A stretch of 64,000 nucleotides of DNA from Penium margaritaceum. Lineage: Eukaryota; Streptophyta; Zygnematophyceae; Desmidiales; Peniaceae. The translations under genes and the position numbers were made by a program. Under the pieces are notes generated by a model. That model ran no database searches, was not told where the DNA came from, and saw only the letters and a program-made list of their open reading frames with translations. The DNA is taken from the NCBI GenBank assembly GCA_023375785.1, contig SZWC01006806.1, positions 46,029 to 110,028 on the forward strand, written 5' to 3'. Positions 28,991-44,243 of the stretch are shown in pieces (the stretch's first letter is position 1; every line of letters begins with the position of its first letter).

Positions 28991-31900
28991 ACTGTGATAA
29001 TGTTACCAAAGTACCATAGACACGGTGAACATGTGACCAAAGCACCAATGAAACAGTGGTATTTTGACCAAAGCACCACAGATACATAAGAGTGTTACCA
29101 AAGCACAATTGAAACTGTAATATTGTAACCTAAGCACCATAAACACAATGAAAGCGTGACCAAAACACCATTGGAACCATAACAATGTGAACCAAGCACC
29201 ATTCAAACAATGATATTGTGACCTAAGCAACAAATCCACGATGAAAGGGTGGCCAAAGTTCCATTGAAATAGTGATTATGTGACCTAAGCGCCATAGACA
29301 TCATGGAAGTGTGACCAAACACCATTGAATTTGTACCATGGGACCAAAGCACCATATACATATTGAAAGTTTGACAAAAGCACTACTCAAACTGTGCTAC
29401 TGTGACATAAACACCACAAATACAATGAAAGTGTGACCAAAGCATCATTAAAGGGTTGTACCTTGACCAAAGCACCATATACAAAGTGTAGTGGTGACCG
29501 AAGCACCATTGAAACAGTGATCATGTGACATAAGCACTATAGACACATTGAAAGTGTGACCAAGACACCATCAAAATAGTGATAATGCAATATTAGCACC
29601 ATGAACAAATTGGAAGTGTTACCAAAGTACCATTGAAACAACGATGACGTGACTTCATCACCATAGTCACAGTGTAAGTGTGACCAAAGCACCATTGAAA
29701 GAGTGATAGAGTGACCTGAGCATCGTAGACACAGTGAACATGTAACCAAAGCGCCATTGAAACAATGATAATGCGACCAAAGTACCATAAACACGACAAA
29801 GGAGTGACCAAAGCACCATTGAAACAATGATTATGTGACCTAAGCATCATAGGCATAGTGAACATGTGACGTAAACACCATTTTAACTGTGATTATGTAA
29901 CACGAGCACTAAAGTTACAATGAATGTGTGACAAAGCACCATTAAAACATTGATAATGTGATTAAAACACCATCAAAACAGCGATAATGTCACCCCAGTA
30001 CCATAGACAGAGAGAAAGCGTGATCAAAGCATTGCTAAAATAGTGATAATGTGACCAAATCACCACAAAAACATTGGAATTGTGACCAAAGCACCATTGA
30101 AGCAGTGATAATATGACCAAAGCACTGTAGGCACGCTGAAAGTGTGACCAAAGCAACTTTAAAACAGTAAAAGAGTGACATAAGAACTAGTGAAAAGCAA
30201 AGTAGGACCAAAGCACCATTTAAACGGTGAGAATGAGACCTAAGCACTATAGACATAATGAAATTGTGCCTAATGCACTGTTGACACAGTGATAATGTGA
30301 CCAACGCACCACATACACAGTGGACGTGTCACCAAAGCACCATTGAAACTGTGATTATCTGACATACAAACCATAGGCACAGCGAAAGTGTGAATGAAGC
30401 GCCATTGAAACAGTGATACTGTGACCAAAGCACCATAGACACACTGAAAGTGTGCCCAAAACACCATTGAAATGATTATAATGTGACCTAACCACCATAG
30501 ACATAATGAAAATGTGACCAAAGTACCATTGCAATGAGATAATATGAACAAAGTACCACAAACACACTCAAAGTGTGACCAACGCCCTATTGAACCTGTG
30601 ACAATGGGACAAGAGCACCATAGAAAAAGGGAAAGTGTGACCAAAACACCATTGAAACAGTGATGATGTGACAAAAGCACCATAGACACAGTGAAACTGT
30701 GACCAACGTACCAGACAAACAGTGACAATGTGACCAAAGCATCATAGACACATTGAAAACGTGACCAAGGCACAATTGAAACAATAATAATATGACATTC
30801 TATAGATCAAATAAAAGGGTGGCCAAAACATCATTGAAAATGTCATACTCTGAGCAAAGCACAATAGACACGTTGAAATTCGGACCGAAGCACCATTGGA
30901 AGTGTGTTATACAAGCAATGTAGGCATAGTGAAACTATGACCAAAGCACCATCAAAACAGTTTGAATGTGACCTAAGCACCATAGAAGCAATGGAAATGT
31001 AACCAAAGCACCATCAAAACATTGATAATGTGACCTCAGCACCATAGACACAGTGAAAGTGTGACCAAAACACCATTAAAACAGTGATAACGAAATCCAA
31101 GGACCACAGACAAAGTGAAAGTGTGACCAAGGTACCATTGAATTAGTGATAATGTTACCTTAGCACCATTGACACGGTGAACTTTTGACCAGAGCACCAT
31201 TGAAACATTGATAATGTGGCCAAATCACTATAGACATAGTCAACGTGTGACCAAAGCACCATTGAAAGAGTGATAATGTGTCCTGAGTAGCAAAGACACA
31301 GCTAAAATGTGACCAAAGGACCATCGAAACAATGACAATGTAACATAACCACTACATACACACGGAAAGTGTGACCAAAACACCATTGAAAATGTGATAA
31401 TTCAACACAAGTACCATAGACATAGTGAAAGTGTAACCAAAGCACCATTGAAACAGTGACAATGTCATCAAATCACCATATATACAGTGATAAAGTGACC
31501 TAAGCACCACGGAGACCGTGAAATTGTGACCAGACACCATTGAAACACCGATATTATGACCAAAGAACAATAGACACGGTGAAAGTGTGACCAAAGCACC
31601 AATGAAACGGTGATAATGTGACCAAAGCACCACAAACAAAGTGACATTGTGATCAAAGCACCATTGAAAGAGTGATGATATGGCCAAAGAACCGTAGACA
31701 AAGTGAACATGTGACAAAAACACCATTGAAATAGTGATAATGTGACTAACGCACTATGGACAGAGTGGAAGAGTGACAAATGCAGCATTGAAACTGTCAT
31801 ATTGTGTCCTAAGCAGCACAGACACTGTGAAAATGGGACAAAAGGACCGTTGAAATAGTGAAAGAAGTGACATACGCACTATAGAGACACTGGACGTTTG

Positions 31901-33699
31901 ACCAAAGCACCATTCAAACAATGATAATGTGACCAAAGCACGAGATACATAGTAGATGTGTGACCAACGCACCATTAAAACAGCGAGATTGTCACCTAAG
32001 CACCGTAGACACAGTGAATGTGTGACCAAAGAATCGTAGAAGCAGTGATAATGTGACCTAGGTACCACCAACACATTGACAGTGTGATCAAAGCACCATT
32101 AAAACAGTGATTATGTGACCCAAGCACCATAGGCACAGTGAAGGTGTGATCAAAGCAACATTGACACAGTGATAACGTGACGTAAGCACCATATACACAG
32201 TGAACGTGTGACCAAAGCCCTATTGAAACAGTTATAGTGTGATCAAAATAGCATGGACACAATGAAAGTGTGACCAAAGCACCATTTTAACAGTGATTTT
32301 CTGACCAAAGCACCATAAACAAAGTGAAATTATGACCAAAGCATTATCGAAACAGTGATGATGTGACCATAGTACCATGGAAACGTTCAAAGTGTGACCG
32401 AAGCACCATTGAAACACTGATATTGTGATAAAAGCACCATAGACACATTGACTGTGTGACCAAAGCACCGTACACAGATTGAAAGTGTGATCAAAGCTTA
32501 TTGATAATGTAACCAAAGCACCATAGATACACTGAAAGTGTTACCATAGCACCATTGAAATAGTTATCATTCGACCTACGCACCATGTACACCGTGAAAG
32601 TGTGACCAAAGCATATCCGAAAGAGTGACAATGTGACCTAAGTACCATAGACAGAGTGAACGTGTAACCAAAGCATCATTGAAAGAGCGATAATGTGACT
32701 AAAGCACCATAGACTCTGTGAAACTGTGACGAAAGCAACATTGAAAAGGTGATAATTTGACCAAAGCACCATAGACACAATGAAATGATGACCAAAACAC
32801 CGTTGAAATAATGATAATGTGACCAAATTACCATAGACACGGTGATAGTGCGACAAAAGCACCATTGAAACAGTGATAATGTGACATAAACACCATTGAC
32901 ACTATAAACATGTGACCAATGTGCCATTGAAATAGTGACAATGTGACCAAAACACCATAGCCACGTTGAAAGTATGACCAAAGCACCATTGAAACAGTGA
33001 AAATGTGACATAAAACCCATAGACAAAGTGAAAGTGTGACAAAAGCACCATTGAAATGGTTATAACGTGACATAAGCACCATTAACACAATGAAAGTTTG
33101 ACCAAAGGACCATTGACATAGTGATAATGTGACATAGGCACCACATATACACTTAAAGTGTTACCAAAGTACCATTGAAATAGCCAGAATGCAACTTAGA
33201 CACTATTAACACAGTTGAAGTGTAGCCAAAGCAACATTGAAACAGTGATAATGTCACCCAAGCACTATAGACACCGTGAAATTATGATCAAAGCACCAGT
33301 GGAACAGTGACAATGGGACCAAACTACCATAGACACATAAAAGAGTGACCAAACCACTATTGAAATAGTGATAATGTGACCTTATGACCATAAACACTGT
33401 GAGATTATGACCAAAGCACCATTGAAACAGGGAAATGTTACTTAAGCACCATAGACACAGTCAAATTGTGAAAACGAACCATTTAAACGGTGATAATGTG
33501 ACAAAAGCACCATAAACACGGTGATAAAAAGACATAAGCAGTATAGACACAGTGGAGGTGTCACCAAAGCACTATTGAAACAGTGACAATGTGACATAAC
33601 CACCGAATGAAGAGTAAAAGTGTGCCCAAGGCGTCATTGAAAAAATGATACTATGACCAAAGAACTATAGACGTAGTGAGGACATGACTAAAGAACCAT

Positions 33700-36600
33700 T
33701 GTAACGGTGATACAGTGACCAAAGCACCATATCCACAGTGAAAGTGAGACAAACACACCATCCATTAGTGATGAAATGATTATAGCACTATAGACTCTGT
33801 GAAAGTGTGACCAAAGTACCATTGAAACAGTGATAACATGACATAAGCACCATACACAATGAAAGTGTGACCAATGCACCATTCAGACAGTGATAGTGTG
33901 ATCAAAGCACAATAGACACACTTAAAGTGTGACCAAAAAACCATTTTCTCTATGATAATGTGACCAAATAATCATAAACAAGGTGAAAGCGTGACCAAAG
34001 AACCATTGAAACAGTGATGATGTGACCAAAGAACCATACATACAGCAAAAGTGTGACCAACACACCATTATAAGAGTGAAAATGTGACCTAAGCACCATA
34101 GACACGGTGAAAGTGTGAACCAAGCACCATTGAAACATTGATAATTTGACCAAAGCACCATAGCCACAGTGAAAGTGTGACCAAAGACGAATGGAAAAAC
34201 TGATAATGAGACCTAAGTACCATAGACAATGAAAGTGTGCCCAAAACACCATTGAAACGGTGATAATGTGACATAAGCACCATGTACAAAGCAAAAGTGT
34301 GACCAAAGTACCATTGAAACAGCGGGGATGTGACCAAGCACTATAGACACACTGAAAATGTGACCAAAGCACCATTGAAATCGTACTATTGCATCATAGG
34401 CAGCACATACACAGTAAAAATGTGACCAAGGGACCAATAAAATAGTGATAATGTGACATAACCACTATAGACACATGGAAAGTGTCAGCAAAGCTCCATT
34501 GAAACGGTGAAAACGTGACCTAAACACCATAGACAGATTGAAATTATGACCAAAGCACCATTGAAATAGTGACAATGTGACCTAAGCACGATGGACACAA
34601 TGAAAGTGTGACCAAGGCACCATTGAAATTATGACAATGTGTCCTTAGCAGCATAGACACAGTGAAAATGTAACAAAATGACCATTGAAATAGTGATAAT
34701 GTGACATTGGCATTATATATACACTGAAAGTGTGACCAAAGCACCATTGAAACAGCAATGATGTGACATAAGTACAATAAGCACAGTTGAAGTGTGACCA
34801 AAACATCATTGAAACAGTGATAATGTCACATAAGCAATATAAACACTATGAAATTGTGATCAAAACACCATTGAAGCAGTTCTAATGTGACCTAAGCACC
34901 ACAGAGACAGTAACGGTGTGACTGGAGCACCATTGAAACAGTGATGATATTACCAAGACACCACAGACATAGTGAAGTTGTGACAAAAGCACCGTTGAAA
35001 TAGTGATAATGGGATCAAAGCATCATAGACACATAAAAGAGTGGCCAAAGCACTATTGAAATAGTGATTATGTGACTTAAGGACCATTAACACGATGAGA
35101 TCATGACCAAAGCACCATTAAAAGAGTGATAATATTACTTAAGCACCATAAACACGATTAAATAGTGACCAAAGCACCATTGAAATAGTGATAATTAGAC
35201 CAGATAACCATAGAGACAGTGAAACGTGTGACCAAAGCACCATATAGACAGTGATGACGTGACATAAGCACGATAGACGCAATGAGAGTGTGACCAAAGC
35301 ACCATTACAACGGTGAAAAAATTACCTAAGTACCATAGACACAGTGAAAGTGTGACCAAATCACTATTGATACAGTGATAATGTGACCTAAATACACCAA
35401 AGACACAGTGAAAGTGTGACCAAAGCATCATTGAAACAATGATAACATGACCTAAGCACTATTGACATAGTGAAAACATAACCAAAGCACCATTGAAACT
35501 TTGAAAGAACGACCAAAGCACCGTGGACACAGCGCAAGTGAGACAAACACAACATTGAAACAGTGATAATATGATAATAGCACTATCGACACAGTGAATG
35601 TGTGACCAAATTACCATTTTAACGCTAATAATATGACATATGCACCATATACACAGTGAAAGTGTGACCAAAGCACCATTGAAACAGTGATAATGCAACC
35701 AAAGCATGATAGACACAGTTAAAGTGCAACCAAAGTACCATTCAAATTGTGATAATGTGACCAAAGTACCGTAAACACAGTGAGCGTGTGACCAAAGCAC
35801 CATTGGAACAATGATGATGTGAAAACGTACCATAAACACAGTGGAAGTGTGACCAAAGCACCATTCAAAGAGTGATAATGTGACATACGTACCATAAACA
35901 CAGTGAAAATGTGACCAAAGTACCATTGAAACATTGATAATGTGACCAAAGCACCATAGCCACAATGAAAGTGTGGCCAACGTACCATTGAAACAGTGAT
36001 ATTATGATATAGGTACCGTAGACGGTGAAAGTGTGACCAAAGCACCATTGAAACAATGATAATGTGACCTAAGCACCATAGGCATAGTGAAATTGTGAGC
36101 AAAGTAATATTGAAACAATGATAATGTGACATAAGCACCATTGTCACAATGAAAGTGTGACGAAAGCACCATTAAAACAGTGATTATGTGAGCAAAGCAC
36201 TATAGACACAGTGAAAGTGTGACCAAAGCATCATTGAAGTCGTGATCATGCGGTGTAAGCAGCATATGCACATTACAAATGTGACCAAAGGACCATTAAA
36301 ACAGTGATAATGTGACGTCACCACTAAGGACACACAGAAAGTGTGACTAAAGCACCAGTAAAAGAGTGAAAATGTGACATAAACACCATAGACAAAGTGA
36401 AAGGGTGACCAAAGCAATATTGAAATAATGATATTTTGACATAAGCACCATTGACACAATGAAAATGTTACCAATGCACCATTGAAATCATGATAATGTG
36501 TCCTAAGTGGCACAGACGCAGAGAAAATGTGACAAAAGGACCATTGAAATAGTTATAATGTGACATAGGCACTATAGATACACTGAAAGTGTGACCAATG

Positions 36601-37790
36601 CACTGTTCAAACAGTGATAATGTGACCTAAGCACTATAGAGACAATTGAAGTGTCACCAAAGCAACATTGAAACAGTGATAATGTCACATAAGCAATATA
36701 GGCACCGTGAAATTGTGATCAAATCACCATTAAAGCAGTGATAATGTGACGTAAGTACCACAGACATAGTAAACGTGTGACTAGAGCAGCATTGAAACAA
36801 TGATCATGTTACCAAGGCACCATAGACCAAGTGAGTGTGTGACCCAAGCACCATTGAAACAGTGCTAATGGGACAAAAGCACCATACTCACATAGAAGAG
36901 TGACCAAAGCACTATTGAAACATTTATAATGTGACCTAAGGACCACAAACGCAGTGCGATTATGACCAAAGCACCGTTGAAATAGTGATAATATGGCTTA
37001 AGCACCATGGACGCAGTTAAATTATGACCAAAGGACAATTGAAACAGTGATAATGTAACCAAAGCACCATCGCTGTGAAACGTGTGACCAAAGCACTGTA
37101 TAAACAGTGATGATGTGACCTAAGCACTGTTGACACTCAAAGTGTGACAAACGCACCATTACAACGGTGATGAAATGACCTAGGCACCATAGACAAAGTG
37201 AAAGTTTGACCAAAGTACTATACAAACAGTGAGAGTGTGACCTAAAGACACTAAAGACACAGTGAAAGTGTGACCAACGCATCATTGAAACAATAACAAC
37301 ATGACCTAAGCACTATAGACATAGTGAAAAAATTACCAAAGCACCATTGAAATGGTGAAACATTGACCAAAGCACCATAGATACAGTGAAAGTGAGACAA
37401 ACGCACCATCCAAATATTCTTAATATGATTATAGCACTATAGACATAGTGACAGTGTGAGCAAAGTACCATTGAAAGAGTGATAATATGATACGAGCACA
37501 ATAGACACTGTGAAACTGTGACAAAAGCACCATTGAAACATTGATAATGTGACCAAAGCACCATAGCCACAGTGAAAGTGTGTCCAATTCACCATTGACA
37601 CAGTTGTAATGTAACCCAAGTACCATAAGCAGTGAAAGTGTGACCAAAGCACCATTAAAAAGGTGGTAATGTTACCTAAGCACCATAGAAAAAGTGAAAG
37701 TGTGACCAAAGCACCATTGAAACAGTGATAATGTGACATAAGCACCATTGACACAATGAAAGCCTGACAAAAGTACATCAAAACAGCGAG
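33700..37790 (+). repeat. 1.6-1.9-kb HOR region in satellite A
   Basis: Matching rare units recur at long intervals. CATAGCCACAG-type units lie at about 34161, 35957 and 37564 (spacings 1,796 and 1,607 bp). Units with GAGACAAAC next to ATGATTATAGCACTATAG lie near 33770, 35550 and 37420 (spacings about 1.8 and 1.9 kb). The same markers in opposite orientation occur in the inverted block at 10.4-15.4 kb. The two regions therefore descend from one HOR family, now in opposite orientations some 22 kb apart. Confidence 0.7.
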
Positions 37791-38509
37791 AATGTGACCA
37801 AAGCACTATAGAAACGGTAGAAGTGTGACCAGAGCACCAATGAAGCCGTGATAATTTGTCATAAGCAGCACAGACACTGTGAAGATGTGACCAAATGACC
37901 ATTAATATAATGATAATGTGACATACATAATAGACACACAGAAAGTGTGACCAAAGCACCATTGAAATAGTGACAATTTGACCTAATCACCACATACACA
38001 GTTATTGAGTGACCAAGGCACCAGTGAACTGTGATAATGACACCTTAGCATCATAGACACAGTGAAAGTGTGACCAAGGGACCATTGAAGCAATGATGAT
38101 GCGACTTATGCACCACATACACATTGAAAATGTGACCAAAGCACCATTGAAACAGTGATAAAGTGACCTAAGCACTATAGACACGGTGAAAGGGTGACCA
38201 AAGCTTCATTGAAACAGTGATATTTTGACTTAAACACCATGGATGCAGGAAATTGTAACAAAATCACTATTGAAACAATGATGATTTAACGTAAGCACTA
38301 TGGACACAATGAATGTGTGACCAAAGCACCATTAAAACAGTGATAATGTGACCAAAGGTCCATGTATACGGTGAAAGTGACCAAAGCACCATTGAACTAG
38401 TGCTAATGTGATCAATGCACCACATATATAGTGGATATGTTACCAAAGCACCATTAAAACAAAATAATATGACCTAAGAACCATAAACACAGTGAAAGTG
38501 CGACAAAGG

Positions 38510-41500
38510 CTCCATTGAAACAGAAGTGGTGTGACCAAAGCACAGATGATACAGTGATAATGTGACCTCATTGTTGTAGACACCGTGTAAGTGTGATCCA
38601 AGCACCATTAAAACAGTAATAATGTGACCAGTGTACGAAGGACGCGCTGAAAGTACAACCAAAGTACCATTGAAACAGTGGTCATCCGACCAAAGTACAA
38701 TAGACACGGTGACAATGTGACGAAACCATCAATGAAACAGTGATAGTGACACCTAAGCACCATAGACACATTGAAAGTGTGACCAAAGCAACCCATTAAA
38801 ACAGTGATATTATGACAAAACCTCCATTGAAAGTGTGATAATAGAACCTAAGAAACATAGGCACACTCAAAATCTGACCAAAGCACCATTGAAAGAGTGA
38901 TCATGTGACCTCAACGCTATAGAGACAGTGAAAATATAATGAACGCATCGTTGACACATGGATAGTGTCGCCAAGGCACCATAAACAAAGTGAACGTGTG
39001 ACCAAACAACCATTGAAACAGTGATCACTTGCCCAAAGCAGCATGGACAGAGTGAAAGTGTGACCAACGCACCATTGAAACAATGATAATGTGACCAGAA
39101 CACCATAGACACAGCAGACGTGTGACCAAAGCACCACTGAAATAGTGATGATGTGACATAAACACCATAGACACAATGAATGTGTGACCAAAGCACCATT
39201 GACATAATGATTATGTAACCAAAGTACCATAAAGACAGCGATAATGTGATAAAAGTCCCATAGACAGAGTGAAAGTGGGACCAAAGCACCATTGAAACAG
39301 TAATAAAGTTACATTAGCACCACAAAGACATTGAAAGTCTGACCAAAGCACCATTGTAACGGTGATAATGTGACATAAGCACCATACATAGAGTGCAAAT
39401 TTGACCAAAGCAACATGAAAAAAGTGATCATGTGACCAAAGCACCATAAACATAGTAAAGGTGTGACCACAACACCATTGAAACAGTTAAAATGTGACCA
39501 ATGCACTATATACACAGTGAAAGTGTGACCAAAGCATTGTTGAAACAATGATAACGTGACATAAGCACCATAGAAACATTTTAAGTCTGACCAAAGCACC
39601 ATTGAAACAGTGATAATGTGACATAATAACCATATACACACTGAAAGTGTAAACAAAGCACCATTTACAAGCAATGATGTGATCCAAGCACCATAGAGCA
39701 CAACATTCTGACCAGAGCACCATTGAAACAGTAACAATATGACCAAATCACGATAGACATAGAGAAATGTTGACCAACGTACCATTGAAACAGTGATAAT
39801 GCAACAAAAGCACCCTATACACATAAACGTATGACAAAAGCACCATGGGTACAATGATATTGTGACATAAGCACTACATACATAGTGAAAGTGTGACGAA
39901 AGAAGCATTGAAGCAGTGAAAAGGTTAATTTAGCATTGTTGATACAATGAAAGTGTGACCAAAGCACCACGGAAATAGTGATCATGTGGCAACAACACCA
40001 TAGACACACTGAATGTGTGACCAAAGCACCATTGAAACAGCAGTAGTATGACCGAAGTACCATATAAACAGTAGACGTGAGACCAAAGCACCACTAAAAC
40101 AGTGGATATGTGACCTAAGCACCATAGACATAGTGGAAGTGTGACCAAAGTAACATTGAAACAAATAACTTGTGACCAAAGCACCATAGAAACAGTGAAA
40201 GTGTGACCAAAGCACCATTGAAACACTAGTAATACAACACAAGCACTATAGACACACTAAACATGTGAGCAAAGCACCATTGAAACATTGATAATGTGAA
40301 ACTAGAGACACAGAGAAAGTGTCACCTAATGACCATTAAAACAATGATAGTGTGAACAAAGCACCATATACACAGTGAAAGCTTGACCAAGGCACCATTG
40401 GAACAACGGTTATGTGACCTTAGTACCATAGAAAGTGTGAAAGTGTGACCAAAGCACCATTGAAACAGTCATAATGTGACCTAAGCACCATGGACACACT
40501 GAATGTGTGACAAAAGCACCATTGAAATAGTGACAACGTGACAAAAGCACCATAGACAGAGTGGAAGTGTGACCGAAGCACCGTTGCAGCATTGATAACA
40601 TGACATTCACACCATGTAACAATGAAAGTGTGACCAAAGCACCATTGAAAGAATAATAATGTGAGCAAAGTGCCATATATAAAGTAAACGTGTAACCCAA
40701 ACACCATTAAAGCAATGATCATGTAACCAAAGAGCCATACACACTGTGAAGGTGTGACAAAGGGACCACTGAAACAATTATAACATCACCTAAATACTCT
40801 AGACAGAGTGAAAGTGTGACAAAAGCACCATTGAAGCAGTCATAATGTGGTACAAGAACCAAAGACGCAGTAAAAGTGTGATCAAAGCACCAGTGGATAG
40901 TGAGAATGTGACCAAAGTACCAAAAACACACGAGAGTGTTACCAAAGCACCATGAAAGCACTAATAATGTGACTGAAGCACCATGGACATAGTGAAAGTG
41001 TAACCAAAACACTACTTAAACATTGATAATGTGAGCAAAGCACCATATACACATTATAGTGTTTCCAATGCATCATTTAAAGAATGATAATGTGACATAA
41101 GTACGATAAACAGAGTGAAAGTGTGACCAAAACACCATTGAAACCATATCAATGTGATCCAAGCACCATGGACATTGTGGAAATGTGACCAAATTAGAAC
41201 GGAAACATTGATAATGTGACCAAAGCACCACAGGGACTGTAAACATATGACAAAAGTTCCATTGAAACAGTACTAATGTGACCAAGGCAGCATACACACA
41301 GTGAAAGTGTGACAAGAGCACCATTGAAATGGCGATGATTTGACATAACCACCATGGACAAAATGAAAGAATGACCAAACCACCGATGAAACAGTGAAAT
41401 GTGATATAAGCCCCATACACACTTTGAAAGAGAGGCCATAGCACCATTGAAACATTCATATTGTGACCTAGACACCGTAGACTCAATGTAACTGTGATCA

Positions 41501-43380
41501 AAGTATCATTGAAACAGGGATAATGTGACCATAGAACTAAAGACAAAGTGAGAGTGTGACCGAAGCAACATTGAAATAGTGAGTACGTGACCTAAGCACT
41601 GTGACCAAGGTGTCATTAAAATAGTGACAGCGTTACCAATGCACGATAGACACAATGAAAGTGTGACCAACGCACCGTTGAAACAGTTATCATGTGACAT
41701 AAGAAAAGTACAAACAGTTGAAGTGGAACCAGGGCACCACAGAAACACTGGCAATGTGACCAAATGACATAGACACAGTGAATATGTGAACACAGCACAA
41801 TTGAAAAGGTGAAATATTACATAAGCACCCTACACACAAAGAACGTGTTACTAATGTACCGTAGAAGCAGTGATACTGTGGCAAAACCACCACAAAGACA
41901 ATGAAAGTGTGGCCTAAGAATCATTGAAACGGTGATAATGTGACCAATGCACAACATATGCAGTGAATGTGTTACCAAAGCACTATTGAAAGAGTAACAA
42001 TGTGATCAAAGCACCATAGACAGAGTAGAAGTGTGACCAAAGTACATTTGCAACAATGACAATATGATATGAACACCATGTACACAAAGAAATTTTGACT
42101 AATGCACCATTGAAACAATAACAATGTGAGCGTTCTACCATAGATAGAGTGAAACTGTAACCAAAGCATCATTCAAACAGTGATAATGCAGCCAAAGAAC
42201 CATAGACACGGTGAAATGGTGACCAAAGGACCATTGAAATAGTGATAATGTCACCTAAGTACCATGGACAGAGTGAAGGTCTGATCAAAGCACCATTGAA
42301 GCAGTGATAATGTGATATAAGCACCAAAGACACGGCAAAAGTGTGATCAAAGCACCATGGAACTCTGCTAATGTGACCAAATCACCATAAACACATTGAA
42401 GGTGTGACCAAAGCACCATAGAAACAGTGATAATGTGATAAAAGAACCATAGACACAATGAGAGTGTGGCCAAAGCAACATTGAAACAATGATAATGTGA
42501 CCAAAACACCATAGCCACAGTAGACGTGTGACAAAAACACCATTGAAACAGCGATGACGTGACCTAAGAATCATAGACAGAGTGAACGTCTGACCATAGC
42601 ACCATTGGAAGAGTACAAATGTTACCTAAGCACCGTACACAGTGAATGTGTGACTGGAGCACCATTTTAAGAGGGCTAGTGTGACACAAGCACCATAGAC
42701 CCAATGCAAGTGTGACCAATGCACCATTGAAATAGTGATACTGTGACCAAAGCACCATATACACAGTAACATGTGACCAAAATACCACTAGACTGTGATA
42801 ATGTGACCAAAAGCACAATAGACACAGTTAAAGTGCGACCCAAGCACCATTGAAACGATGATAATGTGACAAAAGCACCATATACACTGTAAAATCGTGA
42901 CCAAAGCACCATGCAAATAGTGTGTATGTGACATAAGCGTCCAAGCCACAATGAAAGAGTGGCCAAAGTACCATTGAAACAGCGATAATGTGACATAAGC
43001 ACCATCTTCACTATGAAAGTGTGACCAAAGTACCATTGAATTAGTAATAATGGACCAAAGCACCATAGACACAGTGAACATCTGGCCAAAGCACAATTCA
43101 AACATTGAGAATGTGCCATACGCACCATACACACAAAGGAAGTGTGACCAAAGCACTGTTGGAAGTGTGATACTTTGACCACAGCACCATGGACAAAGTG
43201 TAATGGTGACCAAAGCACCATTGAGATTGTGATATTGTGACACAAGCACCATAGACAGAGTGAAAATGTGACCGAAGCACCATCAAAACAGTGATAATGT
43301 GACCTAAACACCATAGAGAGAGTGAGAGTGTGACCGACACACCATTGAAAATGTGACAATGTGACCAAAACACCATTGAA
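38510..43380 (+). repeat. 4.8-kb segment of satellite A, right copy of a long-range duplication
   Basis: Paralogous to 2990-7770 (anchors given there). Differences include an extra 62-bp dimer near 42970-43050 and loss of about 20 bp near 41598. It directly follows the 1.6-1.9-kb HOR region at 33.7-37.8 kb. On the left, the copy lies before the inverted block. The neighbour relation has therefore changed between the two places. Confidence 0.85.
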
Positions 43381-43595
43381 ACAGTGATAATGTGACCAAA
43401 GCACCATGGACACAGTGAACGTGTAACCACAACACCATTGAAACACTGATATCATAACAAAAGCACTAAACACACATTGAAGACGTGACCAAAGTACCAT
43501 TTAAACAATGAGAATGCGATATAAGAACCATTGACACCGTGAAAGTGTGACCAAAGCACCAATGAAACAGTTAGAATGTAACCTAGGCATCGTAG

Positions 43596-43608
43596 AAAAA
43601 AAAAAAAA
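43596..43608. repeat. Poly(A) tract of 13 within satellite A
   Basis: Thirteen consecutive A replace the CACAGTG portion of a version 2 unit. There is no adjoining element body, so it reads as slippage in an A-rich unit rather than a retrotransposon tail. Confidence 0.7.
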
Positions 43609-44243
43609 GAAGGTGTGACCAAAGCACCACTGAAAAAGTGATAATGTGACCACAGTACCAAAAACACCACCAGTGCGTGACCAAAGCACCATTGAAACAA
43701 TGATAATGTGACATAAGCACCATAGACATAGTGAAAGTGTGACCAAAACACCTTTGTAACTGTGATTATGTAACCAGAGCAATATAGTTACAATGAAATT
43801 GTGACAAAAGTACCATTAAAACATTGATAATGCTACCAGAGCACCATGAAAACAGTAATGATATGACCTAAGTACCATAGACAGAGTGAAAGTGTCATCA
43901 AAGCATCATTGAAAGTGTGATAATGTGAGCAAAACACAATAGAATGTGTCAAAGTATGATAAAAGTACAATTAAAAGAGTGATAATATGATCAACCCACC
44001 ATTGAAGCAGTGATGATATAACCAACGCACCATAGACACAAGGAAATGTGACCAAAGCACCATTGAAACAGTGATAATGTGCCCAAAGCACCATAGACAC
44101 CGTAAAATGGTGACGGAAGGACCACTGAAACAGTGATAACTTGACCAAAGCACTGTAGACACAGTGAAAGTGTGACCAAAGCAATTTTAAAACAGTTATA
44201 ATGTGACCTAAAAATTTTTAAAAAGGTGAAAGTGTGACCTAAG

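Larger units (their letters stand above)
15363..44243 (+). repeat. Satellite A, block 3 (about 28.9 kb)
   Basis: Uninterrupted direct array of the alternating 31-bp units, same orientation as blocks 1 and 2. I looked for foreign sequence and found only short disturbances: a GA expansion at about 27439-27458, an A run at 43596-43608, and occasional half-unit deletions that mark HOR families. Substitution is high and evenly spread, so neighbours are rarely near-identical; similarity is stronger between distant homologous HOR copies than between adjacent units. The right end decays into AAAATTTTTAAAAAGG at 44211-44226, one unit before a small non-repetitive island. No genes. Confidence 0.96.

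Noticed and set aside
43596-43608. Poly(A) tail of a retrotransposon
   Set aside because: No element body or target duplication next to it; normal satellite units lie on both sides.
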